Origin: Bacillus suaedaesalsae
GTDB lineage: Bacteria > Bacillota > Bacilli > Bacillales > SA4
DNA: 64,000 nucleotides
Assembly: GCF_016890225.1 (NCBI RefSeq)
Contig: NZ_JAFELM010000021.1
Location: 54,933 to 118,932, forward strand
Reading direction: 5' to 3'
Shown: positions 56,057 through 64,000 of the stretch, piece by piece
Layout of the letters: each line of letters begins with the position of its first letter
Numbering within the stretch: the stretch's first letter is position 1
Notes under the pieces: model-generated
The model's input: the letters and a program-made list of their open reading frames with translations, nothing else
Database searches by the model: none
What the model was told of the DNA's origin: nothing
Program-made: the position numbers and the translations under genes

Positions 56057-56950
56057 GTGAGTGGCATTAATTTTCAATCCTTTAGTCAATCGTATAAACA
56101 GAATATCGAGTCATCTTTAATAATGACGCTAAACACTCTATCTGCTCCTTCTAACTTGCTTGATGCGATGAACTATTCCCTGCAAGCTGGAGGGAAGCGT
56201 ATAAGACCATTATTATTATTCGCAACCTTAAGTGCATTTAATAAAAATCCAAAGCTAGGCTTGCCTGTAGCTACTGCCATTGAAATGATTCATACCTATT
56301 CATTAATACATGATGACTTACCTAGTATGGATAACGATGATTTAAGGAGAGGTAAGCCGACAAATCATAAAGTTTACGGCGAAGCATTAGCCATTTTAGC
56401 AGGCGATGCTCTTCTGACCTATAGCTTTCAGTTATTAGCGGAGTTAAACGATTCAGCGATTACGGATATGATAAAACTTAAACTCATTCAACAATTAGCT
56501 ATTGCAGCTGGACCTGAAGGAATGGTTGGTGGCCAGGTTGCAGATATGGAAGGGGAAAATAAATCTCTAACCATCCATGAATTAGAGTACATTCATGAGC
56601 GTAAAACGGGTAAATTGCTAGAGTATTCTATTATTGCCGGAGCCTTGCTCTCAGAGGCAACAGAAGAGCAATTGAAGATTCTTAGAGAGTTTTCCCGCCA
56701 TTTAGGATTAGCATTCCAAATTCGTGACGATATTTTAGATATAGAAGGAACCGTTGAGGAAATTGGTAAACCTGTTGGTAGTGATATCACCAATCGGAAG
56801 AGTACGTATCCTTCAGTGCTAACACTAGATGGTGCAAAGGAAAAACTAAACTACCATATTACTCGGGGTAAAGAGCTTTTACATGAAGCAAATATTCAAC
56901 ATAATTACTTAGAACAAATTTGTGATCTTATTGCCCTTCGAAACAACTAA
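56057..56950 (+). CDS. ispA: farnesyl diphosphate synthase (polyprenyl synthetase)
   Basis: The 297-residue prenyl synthase has the first Asp-rich motif DDLPSMDNDD, the second DDILD in FQIRDDILDIEGT, and LQAGGKRIRPLLLF near the start. It joins isopentenyl units made by the Dxs pathway to C15. GTG 56,057 follows CAGGAGGATG. It is followed by dxs, the first enzyme of the same pathway, a usual Bacillus arrangement. Confidence 0.94.
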   Translation: MSGINFQSFSQSYKQNIESSLIMTLNTLSAPSNLLDAMNYSLQAGGKRIRPLLLFATLSAFNKNPKLGLPVATAIEMIHTYSLIHDDLPSMDNDDLRRGKPTNHKVYGEALAILAGDALLTYSFQLLAELNDSAITDMIKLKLIQQLAIAAGPEGMVGGQVADMEGENKSLTIHELEYIHERKTGKLLEYSIIAGALLSEATEEQLKILREFSRHLGLAFQIRDDILDIEGTVEEIGKPVGSDITNRKSTYPSVLTLDGAKEKLNYHITRGKELLHEANIQHNYLEQICDLIALRNN

Positions 56951-57045
56951 AGCTATGATAAAGGAAGGGTAGTACCATTTTGAGGGTGTGAAAAAAATTC
57001 AGGCATTCCTCAAAATCAATTTGACAGGAAAGTGAGTGATTTCGT

Positions 57046-58938
57046 TTGGATCTCACAACGATAAAGGACCCATCCTTCTTAGAGGATCTCACAATAGAAG
57101 AATTAGAAAATTTAAGTGAAGATATTAGAAATTTTCTTATAGATGTAACTTCAAAAACTGGTGGCCATATTGGGCCGAATCTTGGTGTAGTTGAATTAAC
57201 GGTTGCCTTGCATAAGGTGTTTGATAGTCCAAAGGATAAATTTTTATGGGATGTTGGACATCAATCATACGTACATAAGATTCTAACTGGGCGTACCGGG
57301 CAGTTTGAAACGTTAAAAAAATATAAAGGTTTATCAGGTTTCCCGAAACGTAGTGAAAGTGAGCATGATGTTTGGGAGACAGGCCATAGCTCTACATCAT
57401 TATCTGCAGCAATGGGAATGGTCATTGCAAGAGATATAAAAGGAACTGATGAGTACATTCTTCCAATTATCGGTGACGGTGCTCTTACTGGTGGAATGGC
57501 ATTAGAAGCATTGAATCATATCGGACATGAAAAGAAAGATATGATCGTCATTTTAAATGATAATGAAATGTCGATTGCTCCTAATGTTGGAGCACTTCAC
57601 AATATATTAGGACGTCTACGTACAGCAGGTAAGTATCACTGGGTGAAGGATGAGTTAGAATATATTCTTCGTAAAATCCCTGCAGTAGGCGGAAAGCTTG
57701 CAGATGCAGCAGAACGAATCAAAGATAGCATGAAATATTTACTCGTTTCAGGTGTGTTCTTTGAAGAGTTAGGCTACACCTACTTAGGTCCGGTTGACGG
57801 GCATAACTATGAGGCTTTATTAGAGAATTTACAATATGCAAAGAAAACAAAAGGTCCAGTGTTAGTCCACGTTATAACCAAAAAAGGAAAAGGCTATCAC
57901 CCTGCAGAATCTGATAAGATCGGTACTTGGCATGGTCCTGGACCATATAAAATTGATTCTGGTGATTTTATTAAACCAGCGAGTAGCCCACCTGCTTGGA
58001 GTAAGGTTATTAGTGAAACAGTACGTAAAGTTGCAAGAAGTGATAAACGTGTCGTTGCCATTACCCCAGCGATGACTGTTGGGTCGAAGCTAGAAGGTTT
58101 CGGACAAGAATTCCCAGATCGACTATTTGATGTAGGAATTGCTGAACAACATGCTGTTACAATGGCAGCTGGTTTAGCGACACAAGGTATGAAGCCATAC
58201 TTAGCAATCTACTCCACGTTCCTTCAACGAGGATATGATCAAGTAGTTCATGATGTTTGCAGACAAAATTTAAATGTATTCTTTGGAATTGACCGTTCAG
58301 GACTCGTTGGAGCAGATGGAGAAACGCATCAAGGTGTATTCGATATATCATTTTTAAGACATGTACCGAATCTTGTGTTAATGATGCCGAAGGATGAGAA
58401 TGAAGGGCAGCATATGGTCAATACAGCTATACAATATGATGACGGACCAATTGCTTTAAGATATCCAAGAGGTAATGGCCTAGGCGTTGAAATGGAAGAA
58501 GAATTAAAAACAATTCCAATCGGCACATGGGAAGTACTACAGGATGGAACAGACTTTGCTATTTTGACGTTTGGTACAACAATTCCGATGGCTTTAGAGG
58601 CTGCTGAAAGACTTGCACAAGAAGGAATATCTGTAAAAGTTGTGAATGCAAGGTTTATTAAGCCTTTTGATGAGAAGATGTTAATGGATTTATTGGAAGA
58701 GGATATGCCGTTATTAACAATTGAAGAGTCAATGCTTCAAGGAGGTTTTGGTAGTGCGGTATTAGAATATGCACATGACCATGGCTTCCATCAAGCAAAA
58801 ATTGATAGAATGGGCATCCCTGATGTTTTTGTGGAGCATGGAAGTGTAAATGAGTTGTTAGAAGAAATTGGCTTAACAGTGGAAGCGGCTGTAACAAAGA
58901 TTCATGCAATTCATTCTAAACTTCAAAAAAGGGCTTAA
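57046..58938 (+). CDS. dxs: 1-deoxy-D-xylulose-5-phosphate synthase
   Basis: The 630-residue thiamine-diphosphate enzyme joins pyruvate and glyceraldehyde 3-phosphate in the first step of the non-mevalonate isoprenoid pathway. It has [15 protein letters not shown], the TPP motif [18 protein letters not shown] with [13 protein letters not shown], and the central [15 protein letters not shown] and [21 protein letters not shown] 57,046 follows AGGAAAGTGAG. It lies between ispA and the rRNA methylase gene tlyA. Confidence 0.96.
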   Translation: MDLTTIKDPSFLEDLTIEELENLSEDIRNFLIDVTSKTGGHIGPNLGVVELTVALHKVFDSPKDKFLWDVGHQSYVHKILTGRTGQFETLKKYKGLSGFPKRSESEHDVWETGHSSTSLSAAMGMVIARDIKGTDEYILPIIGDGALTGGMALEALNHIGHEKKDMIVILNDNEMSIAPNVGALHNILGRLRTAGKYHWVKDELEYILRKIPAVGGKLADAAERIKDSMKYLLVSGVFFEELGYTYLGPVDGHNYEALLENLQYAKKTKGPVLVHVITKKGKGYHPAESDKIGTWHGPGPYKIDSGDFIKPASSPPAWSKVISETVRKVARSDKRVVAITPAMTVGSKLEGFGQEFPDRLFDVGIAEQHAVTMAAGLATQGMKPYLAIYSTFLQRGYDQVVHDVCRQNLNVFFGIDRSGLVGADGETHQGVFDISFLRHVPNLVLMMPKDENEGQHMVNTAIQYDDGPIALRYPRGNGLGVEMEEELKTIPIGTWEVLQDGTDFAILTFGTTIPMALEAAERLAQEGISVKVVNARFIKPFDEKMLMDLLEEDMPLLTIEESMLQGGFGSAVLEYAHDHGFHQAKIDRMGIPDVFVEHGSVNELLEEIGLTVEAAVTKIHAIHSKLQKRA

Positions 58939-58944
58939 CGAGAA

Positions 58945-59784
58945 ATGGCAAATAAGAAAGAACGCTTAGATGTATTATTAGTTGAACGAGGATTAATTGA
59001 AACGAGAGAAAAGGCTAAAAGATCCATAATGGCAGGATTAGTGTATTCCAATCAGCAAAGACTAGATAAGCCAGGTGAAAAAATTGATCGTGAACTGCCC
59101 TTAGAAGTTAAAGGAAAGCTCATGCCGTATGTAAGTAGAGGTGGTTTGAAGCTTGAAAAGGCTTTAAAAGATTTTGATTTATCAGTTTCTGATAAAATTA
59201 TGATTGACATCGGTTCTTCTACTGGCGGATTTACCGACTGTGCACTTCAAAATGGTGCTGAACTATCGTATGCTGTTGACGTTGGGTATAACCAATTAGC
59301 CTGGAAACTTAGACAAGATGAACGTGTTGTTGTCATGGAACGAACGAACTTCCGATATGCGAAGCCTGTGGACTTTGTAAAAGGACTCCCTCACTTTGCT
59401 ACAATCGATGTCTCGTTCATTTCTCTTCGCATTATCTTACCAGTCCTTAAGACAATACTAGTTCAAAATAGCGATATTATTGCATTAGTTAAGCCTCAAT
59501 TTGAGGCTGGGAAAGAACAGGTTGGAAAAAAAGGGATAGTGCGTGATCCGAAAACACATATTGATGTACTAGACGATATGATTGAATTTGTTGTCCGTGA
59601 AGGCTACACAGTTAAAAATTTGACGTTCTCACCTATCACAGGTGGAGATGGGAATATTGAATTTTTAATGCATCTTCATTGGGCAGGAGAAGAGCAAGGA
59701 AGTAACCTTTTACAACAAACATCAGAACAGGTTGTAAAAGACGCTCATACTGAATTGAAGAAACAGAAATCTGAACAACAATAA
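58945..59784 (+). CDS. yqxC: TlyA family rRNA (cytidine-2'-O)-methyltransferase / hemolysin A homologue
   Basis: The 279-residue protein has an N-terminal S4 RNA-binding domain (LDVLLVERGLIETREKAKRSIMAGLV) and an FtsJ-like methyltransferase domain with DIGSSTGGFTDCALQNGA, the SAM site, and LVKPQFEAGKEQVGKKGIV. TlyA of mycobacteria methylates 16S and 23S rRNA; the same activity is likely but not shown for Bacillus YqxC. ATG 58,945 is six bases after the dxs stop and belongs to the same transcript. A terminator follows. Confidence 0.92.
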   Translation: MANKKERLDVLLVERGLIETREKAKRSIMAGLVYSNQQRLDKPGEKIDRELPLEVKGKLMPYVSRGGLKLEKALKDFDLSVSDKIMIDIGSSTGGFTDCALQNGAELSYAVDVGYNQLAWKLRQDERVVVMERTNFRYAKPVDFVKGLPHFATIDVSFISLRIILPVLKTILVQNSDIIALVKPQFEAGKEQVGKKGIVRDPKTHIDVLDDMIEFVVREGYTVKNLTFSPITGGDGNIEFLMHLHWAGEEQGSNLLQQTSEQVVKDAHTELKKQKSEQQ

Positions 59785-59808
59785 CGAAGAATAGCTCTAT
59801 AATTGTAG

Positions 59809-59842
59809 GGGACACTCAAGATAAATATTGAGTGTCCCTTTT
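59809..59842 (+). terminator. terminator after yqxC
   Basis: GGGACACTCAA (59,809-59,819) pairs perfectly with TTGAGTGTCCC (59,828-59,838), followed by TTTT. Confidence 0.88.
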
Positions 59843-59961
59843 GCATTTTAAGAAATTTGTAGAATTTTGAAAGTGTTTTTCATATAAATACATGACAACT
59901 GCGCTTGCATCATTTAACATAAGGCTTAGAGAGAGTTCGTAGAAAAATTGAGGTGTTTTGG

Positions 59962-60411
59962 GTGAATAAAGGACAAAGGCATATAAAAATTAGAGAAATG
60001 ATAACATCAAATGAAATTGAGACGCAGGACGAGCTTGTAGATTTACTAAGAGAAACTGGTTTTAATGTTACACAAGCAACGGTCTCTAGAGATATTAAGG
60101 AACTTCATCTCGTAAAAGTTCCTATGCTTGATGGTCGATATAAATACAGCCTGCCTGCAGACCAACGTTTCAATCCCCTACAAAAGCTAAAGCGGGCATT
60201 AATGGATGCTTTTGTAAAAATAGATTCTGCCGGACATATGCTCGTCATGAAAACATTACCGGGAAATGCAAATGCAATTGGAGCGCTAATAGACCATCTT
60301 GATTGGGGTGAGATATTAGGAACGATTTGTGGTGATGATACAATCTTAATCATTTGTAAAACACCAGAAGATACAGACGTAATAACCAATCGCTTCTTAG
60401 AAATGCTTTAA
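59962..60411 (+). CDS. ahrC: arginine repressor/activator AhrC (ArgR)
   Basis: The 149-residue protein has an N-terminal winged helix ([32 protein letters not shown]) and the C-terminal arginine-binding hexamer domain ([26 protein letters not shown]). With arginine it represses synthesis genes and activates catabolic genes. GTG 59,962 with GAGGTG upstream gives the B. subtilis length; GTG 59,953 would add three residues. It precedes recN. Confidence 0.95.
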   Translation: MNKGQRHIKIREMITSNEIETQDELVDLLRETGFNVTQATVSRDIKELHLVKVPMLDGRYKYSLPADQRFNPLQKLKRALMDAFVKIDSAGHMLVMKTLPGNANAIGALIDHLDWGEILGTICGDDTILIICKTPEDTDVITNRFLEML

Positions 60412-60445
60412 TTACTTTATTTAAATAAATTGAGGTGGATTTATA

Positions 60446-62176
60446 ATGCTCGCAGAGTTATCAATTCGCAACTTTGCCATTATCGAAGAGTTAACGATTT
60501 CCTTTAAAAAAGGACTAACTGTTTTAACAGGTGAAACAGGTGCAGGAAAATCAATCATTATTGATGCAATTGGATTACTTGTCGGTGGGCGTGGGTCAGT
60601 GGAATATGTTCGCCATGAGATGGAAAAAGCTGAAATTGAAGGGCTTTTCTTATTAGATAATCAAACACACCCTTGCTTTGAAAAGATGAATGAACTGGGT
60701 ATAGAAGCTTCTGAAGGAATGATTGTATTACGTAGAGATATTTTAAAAAATGGGAAAAGTGTTTGTCGAGTGAACGGAAAGCTAGTGACATTAGGTATAT
60801 TACGTGAAATAGGACAAACATTAATTGATATACATGGACAACATGAGCACCAAGAGCTGATGAATCAAGATGAACATATTTATCTGTTAGATCAATATGC
60901 ATATGAAGCAATTTTTCCAGCATTAGAAGAATATCAACGATTATATAAAGATTATAATCAGTTAAATCACCAGTTGAAAAATTTAACCGAAAATGACCAA
61001 CAGTTAGCTCATCGTTTAGATTTACTCCAATTTCAGCTTAATGAAATTACAAGTAGCCAACTTGAGCCTGGCGAAGATGAGCGACTAATGGAAGAAAAAC
61101 ATAAAATTTCGAATTTTGAGCGTATTTATCAGTCCGTCAATAGTGGTTATCACGCCTTGCACGGAGATCAAAAAGGGCTAGATTGGATTGCTATGGTAAT
61201 GAATCAATTAGAGATGATCTCTGATTTAGACCCAAAATACAAGGAGTTATATGATTCAATCTCAACTAGTTTTTATCAACTTGAAGATGCATCTTACTCA
61301 TTGAGAAATCAATTAGATAATCTTGAACACGATCCCAATCGATTAAATGTAATTGAAAGCAGATTAAGTGAGATTAATCAACTGCGTAGAAAATATGGGA
61401 CAAAGGTTGATGAAATTCTTCAGTATGCTGCTAAAATCGAAGAGGAAATTGATGAAATAACGAACCGTGATTCTCATGTTCATAATGTACGTCAAAAGTT
61501 AGAATCAGTTCTTGAGGATTTGTTAGTAGAAGGACAAGTAATTTCTGAATTAAGAAAGAAATGGGCCTCGCTCTTAGAGGAAGCGATTTTAAGAGAATTG
61601 AAAGAGTTACACATGGAGAAATCTTCCTTCAAAATAATGGTGGAGCAAAAAGAGGGAAATGCGAATGATCCGATTGTAAATGGGAAAAATACGAAGCTAC
61701 ATAAAACTGGGTTTGATGAAGTGGAGTTTTACATTTCCCCAAACCCTGGAGAGCCTCTGAAACCATTAGCTAAAATTGCTTCAGGAGGAGAGCTTTCAAG
61801 AATTATGCTAGCGTTAAAGTCGATTTTCTCCAAACATCAAGGAGTAACTTCAATCATTTTTGATGAAGTGGATACTGGTGTAAGTGGAAGAGTAGCGCAG
61901 TCGATAGCAGAGAAAATCTATAAAGTATCTGTTGATTCACAAGTTCTTTGTATTTCTCACTTACCTCAAGTTGCTGCCATGGCCGATAGTCATTTATATA
62001 TTCAAAAAGAAATGCACAATGAACGCACAAAGACGTCTGTTAAAGAATTAACGGATGAACAACAAATAAAAGAATTGGCCAGAATGATTTCGGGTGTAGA
62101 AATAACAGAACTTACTAAACAGCATTCTAAAGAGCTTTTAAGCCTTGCTACAAAGCTAAAACATCAAACAACTTGA
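60446..62176 (+). CDS. recN: DNA repair protein RecN
   Basis: The 576-residue SMC-like ATPase gathers double-strand break ends. It has Walker [10 protein letters not shown] near residue 31, two long coiled coils (about 160-380), the ABC signature [15 protein letters not shown] and Walker B with [13 protein letters not shown] His-switch is in [16 protein letters not shown] 60,446 follows GAGGTGG. Order ahrC-recN-spoIVB-spo0A is that of B. subtilis. Confidence 0.96.
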   Translation: MLAELSIRNFAIIEELTISFKKGLTVLTGETGAGKSIIIDAIGLLVGGRGSVEYVRHEMEKAEIEGLFLLDNQTHPCFEKMNELGIEASEGMIVLRRDILKNGKSVCRVNGKLVTLGILREIGQTLIDIHGQHEHQELMNQDEHIYLLDQYAYEAIFPALEEYQRLYKDYNQLNHQLKNLTENDQQLAHRLDLLQFQLNEITSSQLEPGEDERLMEEKHKISNFERIYQSVNSGYHALHGDQKGLDWIAMVMNQLEMISDLDPKYKELYDSISTSFYQLEDASYSLRNQLDNLEHDPNRLNVIESRLSEINQLRRKYGTKVDEILQYAAKIEEEIDEITNRDSHVHNVRQKLESVLEDLLVEGQVISELRKKWASLLEEAILRELKELHMEKSSFKIMVEQKEGNANDPIVNGKNTKLHKTGFDEVEFYISPNPGEPLKPLAKIASGGELSRIMLALKSIFSKHQGVTSIIFDEVDTGVSGRVAQSIAEKIYKVSVDSQVLCISHLPQVAAMADSHLYIQKEMHNERTKTSVKELTDEQQIKELARMISGVEITELTKQHSKELLSLATKLKHQTT

Positions 62177-62206
62177 AAAGCTATCCAAATTGGGTAGCTT
62201 TTTTTA
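62176..62206 (+). terminator. terminator after recN
   Basis: AAGCTATCC pairs with GGGTAGCTT (one G-T pair) around AAATT, followed by T. It starts at the recN stop. Confidence 0.82.
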
Positions 62207-62303
62207 TAAAAGGAAAGTTATAAATGAAGTACGTAAAGGTAAAGTTATATATGTAGCCAAATATAAATGGTATGGTGTGGGTAGGAGCGAGGAGAGTGAA
62301 AAT

Positions 62304-63602
62304 ATGACAACAGAGATAATTAGAAAAATAATTGGCGCATTTCTCCTTGTTTCATTAGTTGCGATAGGATTTCTAAAACCGGTTCAAACGTATGTAGAAA
62401 TACCGAAAGAGATTGTTTTGTTTGAGAATCAAAAGGAACAACTGTCCATTCCTGCCTCGGCAGCTGTAAAAGGGTTTCAGAACAATGAACAAATTGCCAC
62501 AATTGCAGGAACAAATGAATCGCTTTCAATCGAAGGAACAGAAAGCGGGGATGGCGATATGATTGTTGAGATGGCTGGCTTTCCCATTAAAAAAGTTGAT
62601 GTAAAGGTTTTAACTGATTTTAAAGTAATACCAGGTGGTCAATCGATTGGTGTTAAACTTAATTCTCAAGGAGTATTAGTAGTTGGGCACCATCAAATTG
62701 AAACAGAAAAAGGTAAGCAATCTCCAGGTGAAATAGCAGGTGTGCAGGTTGGAGATATAATTAAAAAAATAAATGGCGCACCAATTGAAAAAATGAGTGA
62801 TGTTACACCTTTCGTACAGAGTGCCGGGAAAACTGGCGAGCCATTAGATTTAGTGGTTGTACGAGATGAAAAAGAAATCAAAACAAAGCTTGTGCCATTA
62901 AAGGATAAAAACGAGCATTCTTACCGAATTGGGCTTTATATTCGCGATTCTGCAGCTGGAATTGGGACAATGACCTTCTATCACCCTGAATCCAAGAAAT
63001 ATGGAGCACTCGGTCACGTTATCTCGGATATGGATACGAAAAAACCGATTGTAGTAGATGATGGTCAAATTATTCGATCGACCGTCACATCCATTCAAAA
63101 GGGTGCAAACGGAAGTCCTGGTGAGAAGCATGCACGATTCTCGTCAGAAAAAGAAGTGATCGGAAATATTACTCGAAATAGCCCGTTTGGAATTTTTGGT
63201 AAGCTTTCAAAGGATATGCAAAATGGCATTATGGATCAGCCATTACCAGTAGCTTTATCTCATCAAGTGAAGGAAGGACCTGCGCAAATATTAACAGTAG
63301 TTGATAACGATGAGGTACAATTATTTGATATTGAAATTGTAAGCACAGTTCCACAAAAATTTCCTGCTACAAAAGGGATGGTACTAAAAGTAACAGACCC
63401 CGAACTGCTTAAGAAAACAGGCGGTATCGTACAAGGGATGAGTGGAAGCCCGATTATCCAAGATGGAAAAGTTATTGGAGCTGTCACACATGTTTTTGTA
63501 AATGATCCTACTTCAGGATATGGTGTTCATATAGAGTGGATGCTTAATGAGGCAGGTTTAGATATATATGAAGAGTCATCAGAAGAGCGAAAGGCTAGTT
63601 AA
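62304..63602 (+). CDS. spoIVB: SpoIVB, sporulation signalling serine peptidase
   Basis: The protein has about 432 residues: an N-terminal membrane anchor ([16 protein letters not shown]), a PDZ domain ([21 protein letters not shown]) and an S55 peptidase domain with the catalytic His in [12 protein letters not shown] and Ser in [11 protein letters not shown]. Secreted from the forespore, it cleaves SpoIVFA and so frees sigma-K activation. ATG 62,304 follows CGAGGAGAG; the frame is open to 62,190 but no ribosome site is there. A terminator overlaps its 3' end. Confidence 0.94.
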   Translation: MTTEIIRKIIGAFLLVSLVAIGFLKPVQTYVEIPKEIVLFENQKEQLSIPASAAVKGFQNNEQIATIAGTNESLSIEGTESGDGDMIVEMAGFPIKKVDVKVLTDFKVIPGGQSIGVKLNSQGVLVVGHHQIETEKGKQSPGEIAGVQVGDIIKKINGAPIEKMSDVTPFVQSAGKTGEPLDLVVVRDEKEIKTKLVPLKDKNEHSYRIGLYIRDSAAGIGTMTFYHPESKKYGALGHVISDMDTKKPIVVDDGQIIRSTVTSIQKGANGSPGEKHARFSSEKEVIGNITRNSPFGIFGKLSKDMQNGIMDQPLPVALSHQVKEGPAQILTVVDNDEVQLFDIEIVSTVPQKFPATKGMVLKVTDPELLKKTGGIVQGMSGSPIIQDGKVIGAVTHVFVNDPTSGYGVHIEWMLNEAGLDIYEESSEERKAS

Positions 63603-63625
63603 TAGCCATTTTCGCTCTTTTTTTC
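63584..63625 (+). terminator. terminator of spoIVB
   Basis: AGAGCGAAAGGCTA pairs with TAGCC and TTTCGCTCT with a small bulge, followed by a T-run. The first arm lies within the last codons of spoIVB. Confidence 0.82.
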
Positions 63626-63663
63626 TTTTCTAAAATTATTTATACTGAAGGAGATAAAGATTA

Positions 63664-63793
63664 TTCGACAAAATTGTGTTGTTATGACAAAAAAAGTCGA
63701 ATAGACAAGTATAATGGAGAATAATAAATATTTCAACGTTTTTTTTATATTTTTTTTAAAAAATAGAGGAAATTTGGTTGCATTGTCGAAAAC
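63664..63793 (+). promoter_or_regulatory. spo0A control region: 0A boxes and candidate sigma-H promoter
   Basis: TTCGACA (63,664-63,670) and TGTCGAA (63,784-63,790) are perfect Spo0A boxes in opposite orientation; GTCGAA also occurs at 63,697-63,702. AGAGGAAAT (63,765-63,773) resembles a sigma-H -35, and the GAAAAC at the second box lies at the distance of a -10, so the box would overlap the promoter. This fits autoregulated, stationary-phase expression of spo0A. Confidence 0.6.
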
Positions 63794-63978
63794 TTCATTT
63801 AGAATAGAAAATAGAAATCATAAATTATTCAAAATTTTAACCCTAATTATAAATCGGAAATAGGAGCGCTTTGATATAGAGTGAAACTGCAACGATTTAG
63901 GGAGTTGATGGTTTAAGTGCCATCCAATTGCTTATGTCTAACAAAATAATGTGAAAAGTTTCTTGAGGAGGAAGTATC

Positions 63979-64000
63979 GTGAAAAAGATTAAAGTTTGCT
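63979..64000 (+). CDS. spo0A: Spo0A, sporulation master regulator, first codons only
   Basis: GTG 63,979 follows GAGGAGGAAG and begins MKKIKVC, matching the Spo0A start MEKIKVC of B. subtilis. The receiver and DNA-binding domains lie beyond the window. Place after spoIVB and upstream 0A boxes support the call despite only seven visible codons. Confidence 0.88.

Overview
The window is a low-GC endospore-forming Bacillaceae chromosome. The evidence is the complete spoIIIAA-AH operon, spoIVB, the start of spo0A, and a gene order running comG, aroK, yqzE, yqhG/yqhH, gcvT-gcvPA-gcvPB, yqhL, lipM, mntR, yqhO-yqhR, aroQ, yqhT, efp, yqhV, spoIIIA, accBC, yqhY, nusB, xseAB, ispA, dxs, yqxC, ahrC, recN, spoIVB, spo0A. 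This matches the Bacillus subtilis map almost gene for gene. Departures from B. subtilis are a B12-dependent ribonucleotide reductase (nrdJ), splB next to it, a lone M24 peptidase-fold gene, a chemotaxis receptor gene between spoIIIAH and accB, and no folD between nusB and xseA.

Bases 1 to about 19,561 are the right part of a Tn7-like (TniA/TniB/TniQ) mobile element whose left end lies outside the window. Its transposition block holds a RecJ-like nuclease tail, a first TniQ/TnsD, one intact TniB/TnsC ATPase, a catalytically dead TniA/TnsB paralogue with an open frame, a broken TniB copy, an intact D,D(35)E TniA/TnsB and a second TniQ/TnsD. The cargo is defence-like: a membrane-anchored KAP P-loop NTPase, a Gabija pair (gajA OLD/TOPRIM nuclease and gajB UvrD-like helicase), a HEPN-like protein, an HExxH membrane metallopeptidase, a small membrane protein and a decayed reverse-strand gene. 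Three evenly structured copies of a 25-base motif at 19,356-19,560 look like transposase-binding sites of the right end. The last one abuts a beheaded comGA, so the element appears to have landed inside the competence ATPase gene.

From 19,562 to 23,548 lie the comGA remnant, comGB-comGG, aroK and yqzE. yqhG and yqhH are on the reverse strand. A tandem glycine riboswitch with a terminator precedes the three-gene glycine-cleavage operon (26,255-30,457). yqhL, lipM and the M24 gene follow. nrdJ (33,987-36,870) is preceded by paired NrdR boxes and is split by a 322-base ORF-less group I intron. splB, mntR, yqhO, yqhP, yqhQ, yqhR, aroQ, yqhT, efp and yqhV lead to the spoIIIA operon. There spoIIIAD has no ordinary start codon at its conserved amino end and seems to begin at ATC.

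The last part holds fatty-acid (accBC), isoprenoid (ispA, dxs), DNA repair (xseAB, recN), arginine control (ahrC) and sporulation genes (spoIVB, spo0A). Most operons end in clear stem-loop plus T-run terminators, listed individually. All assignments are from reading the sequence and from family knowledge; no database search was run.
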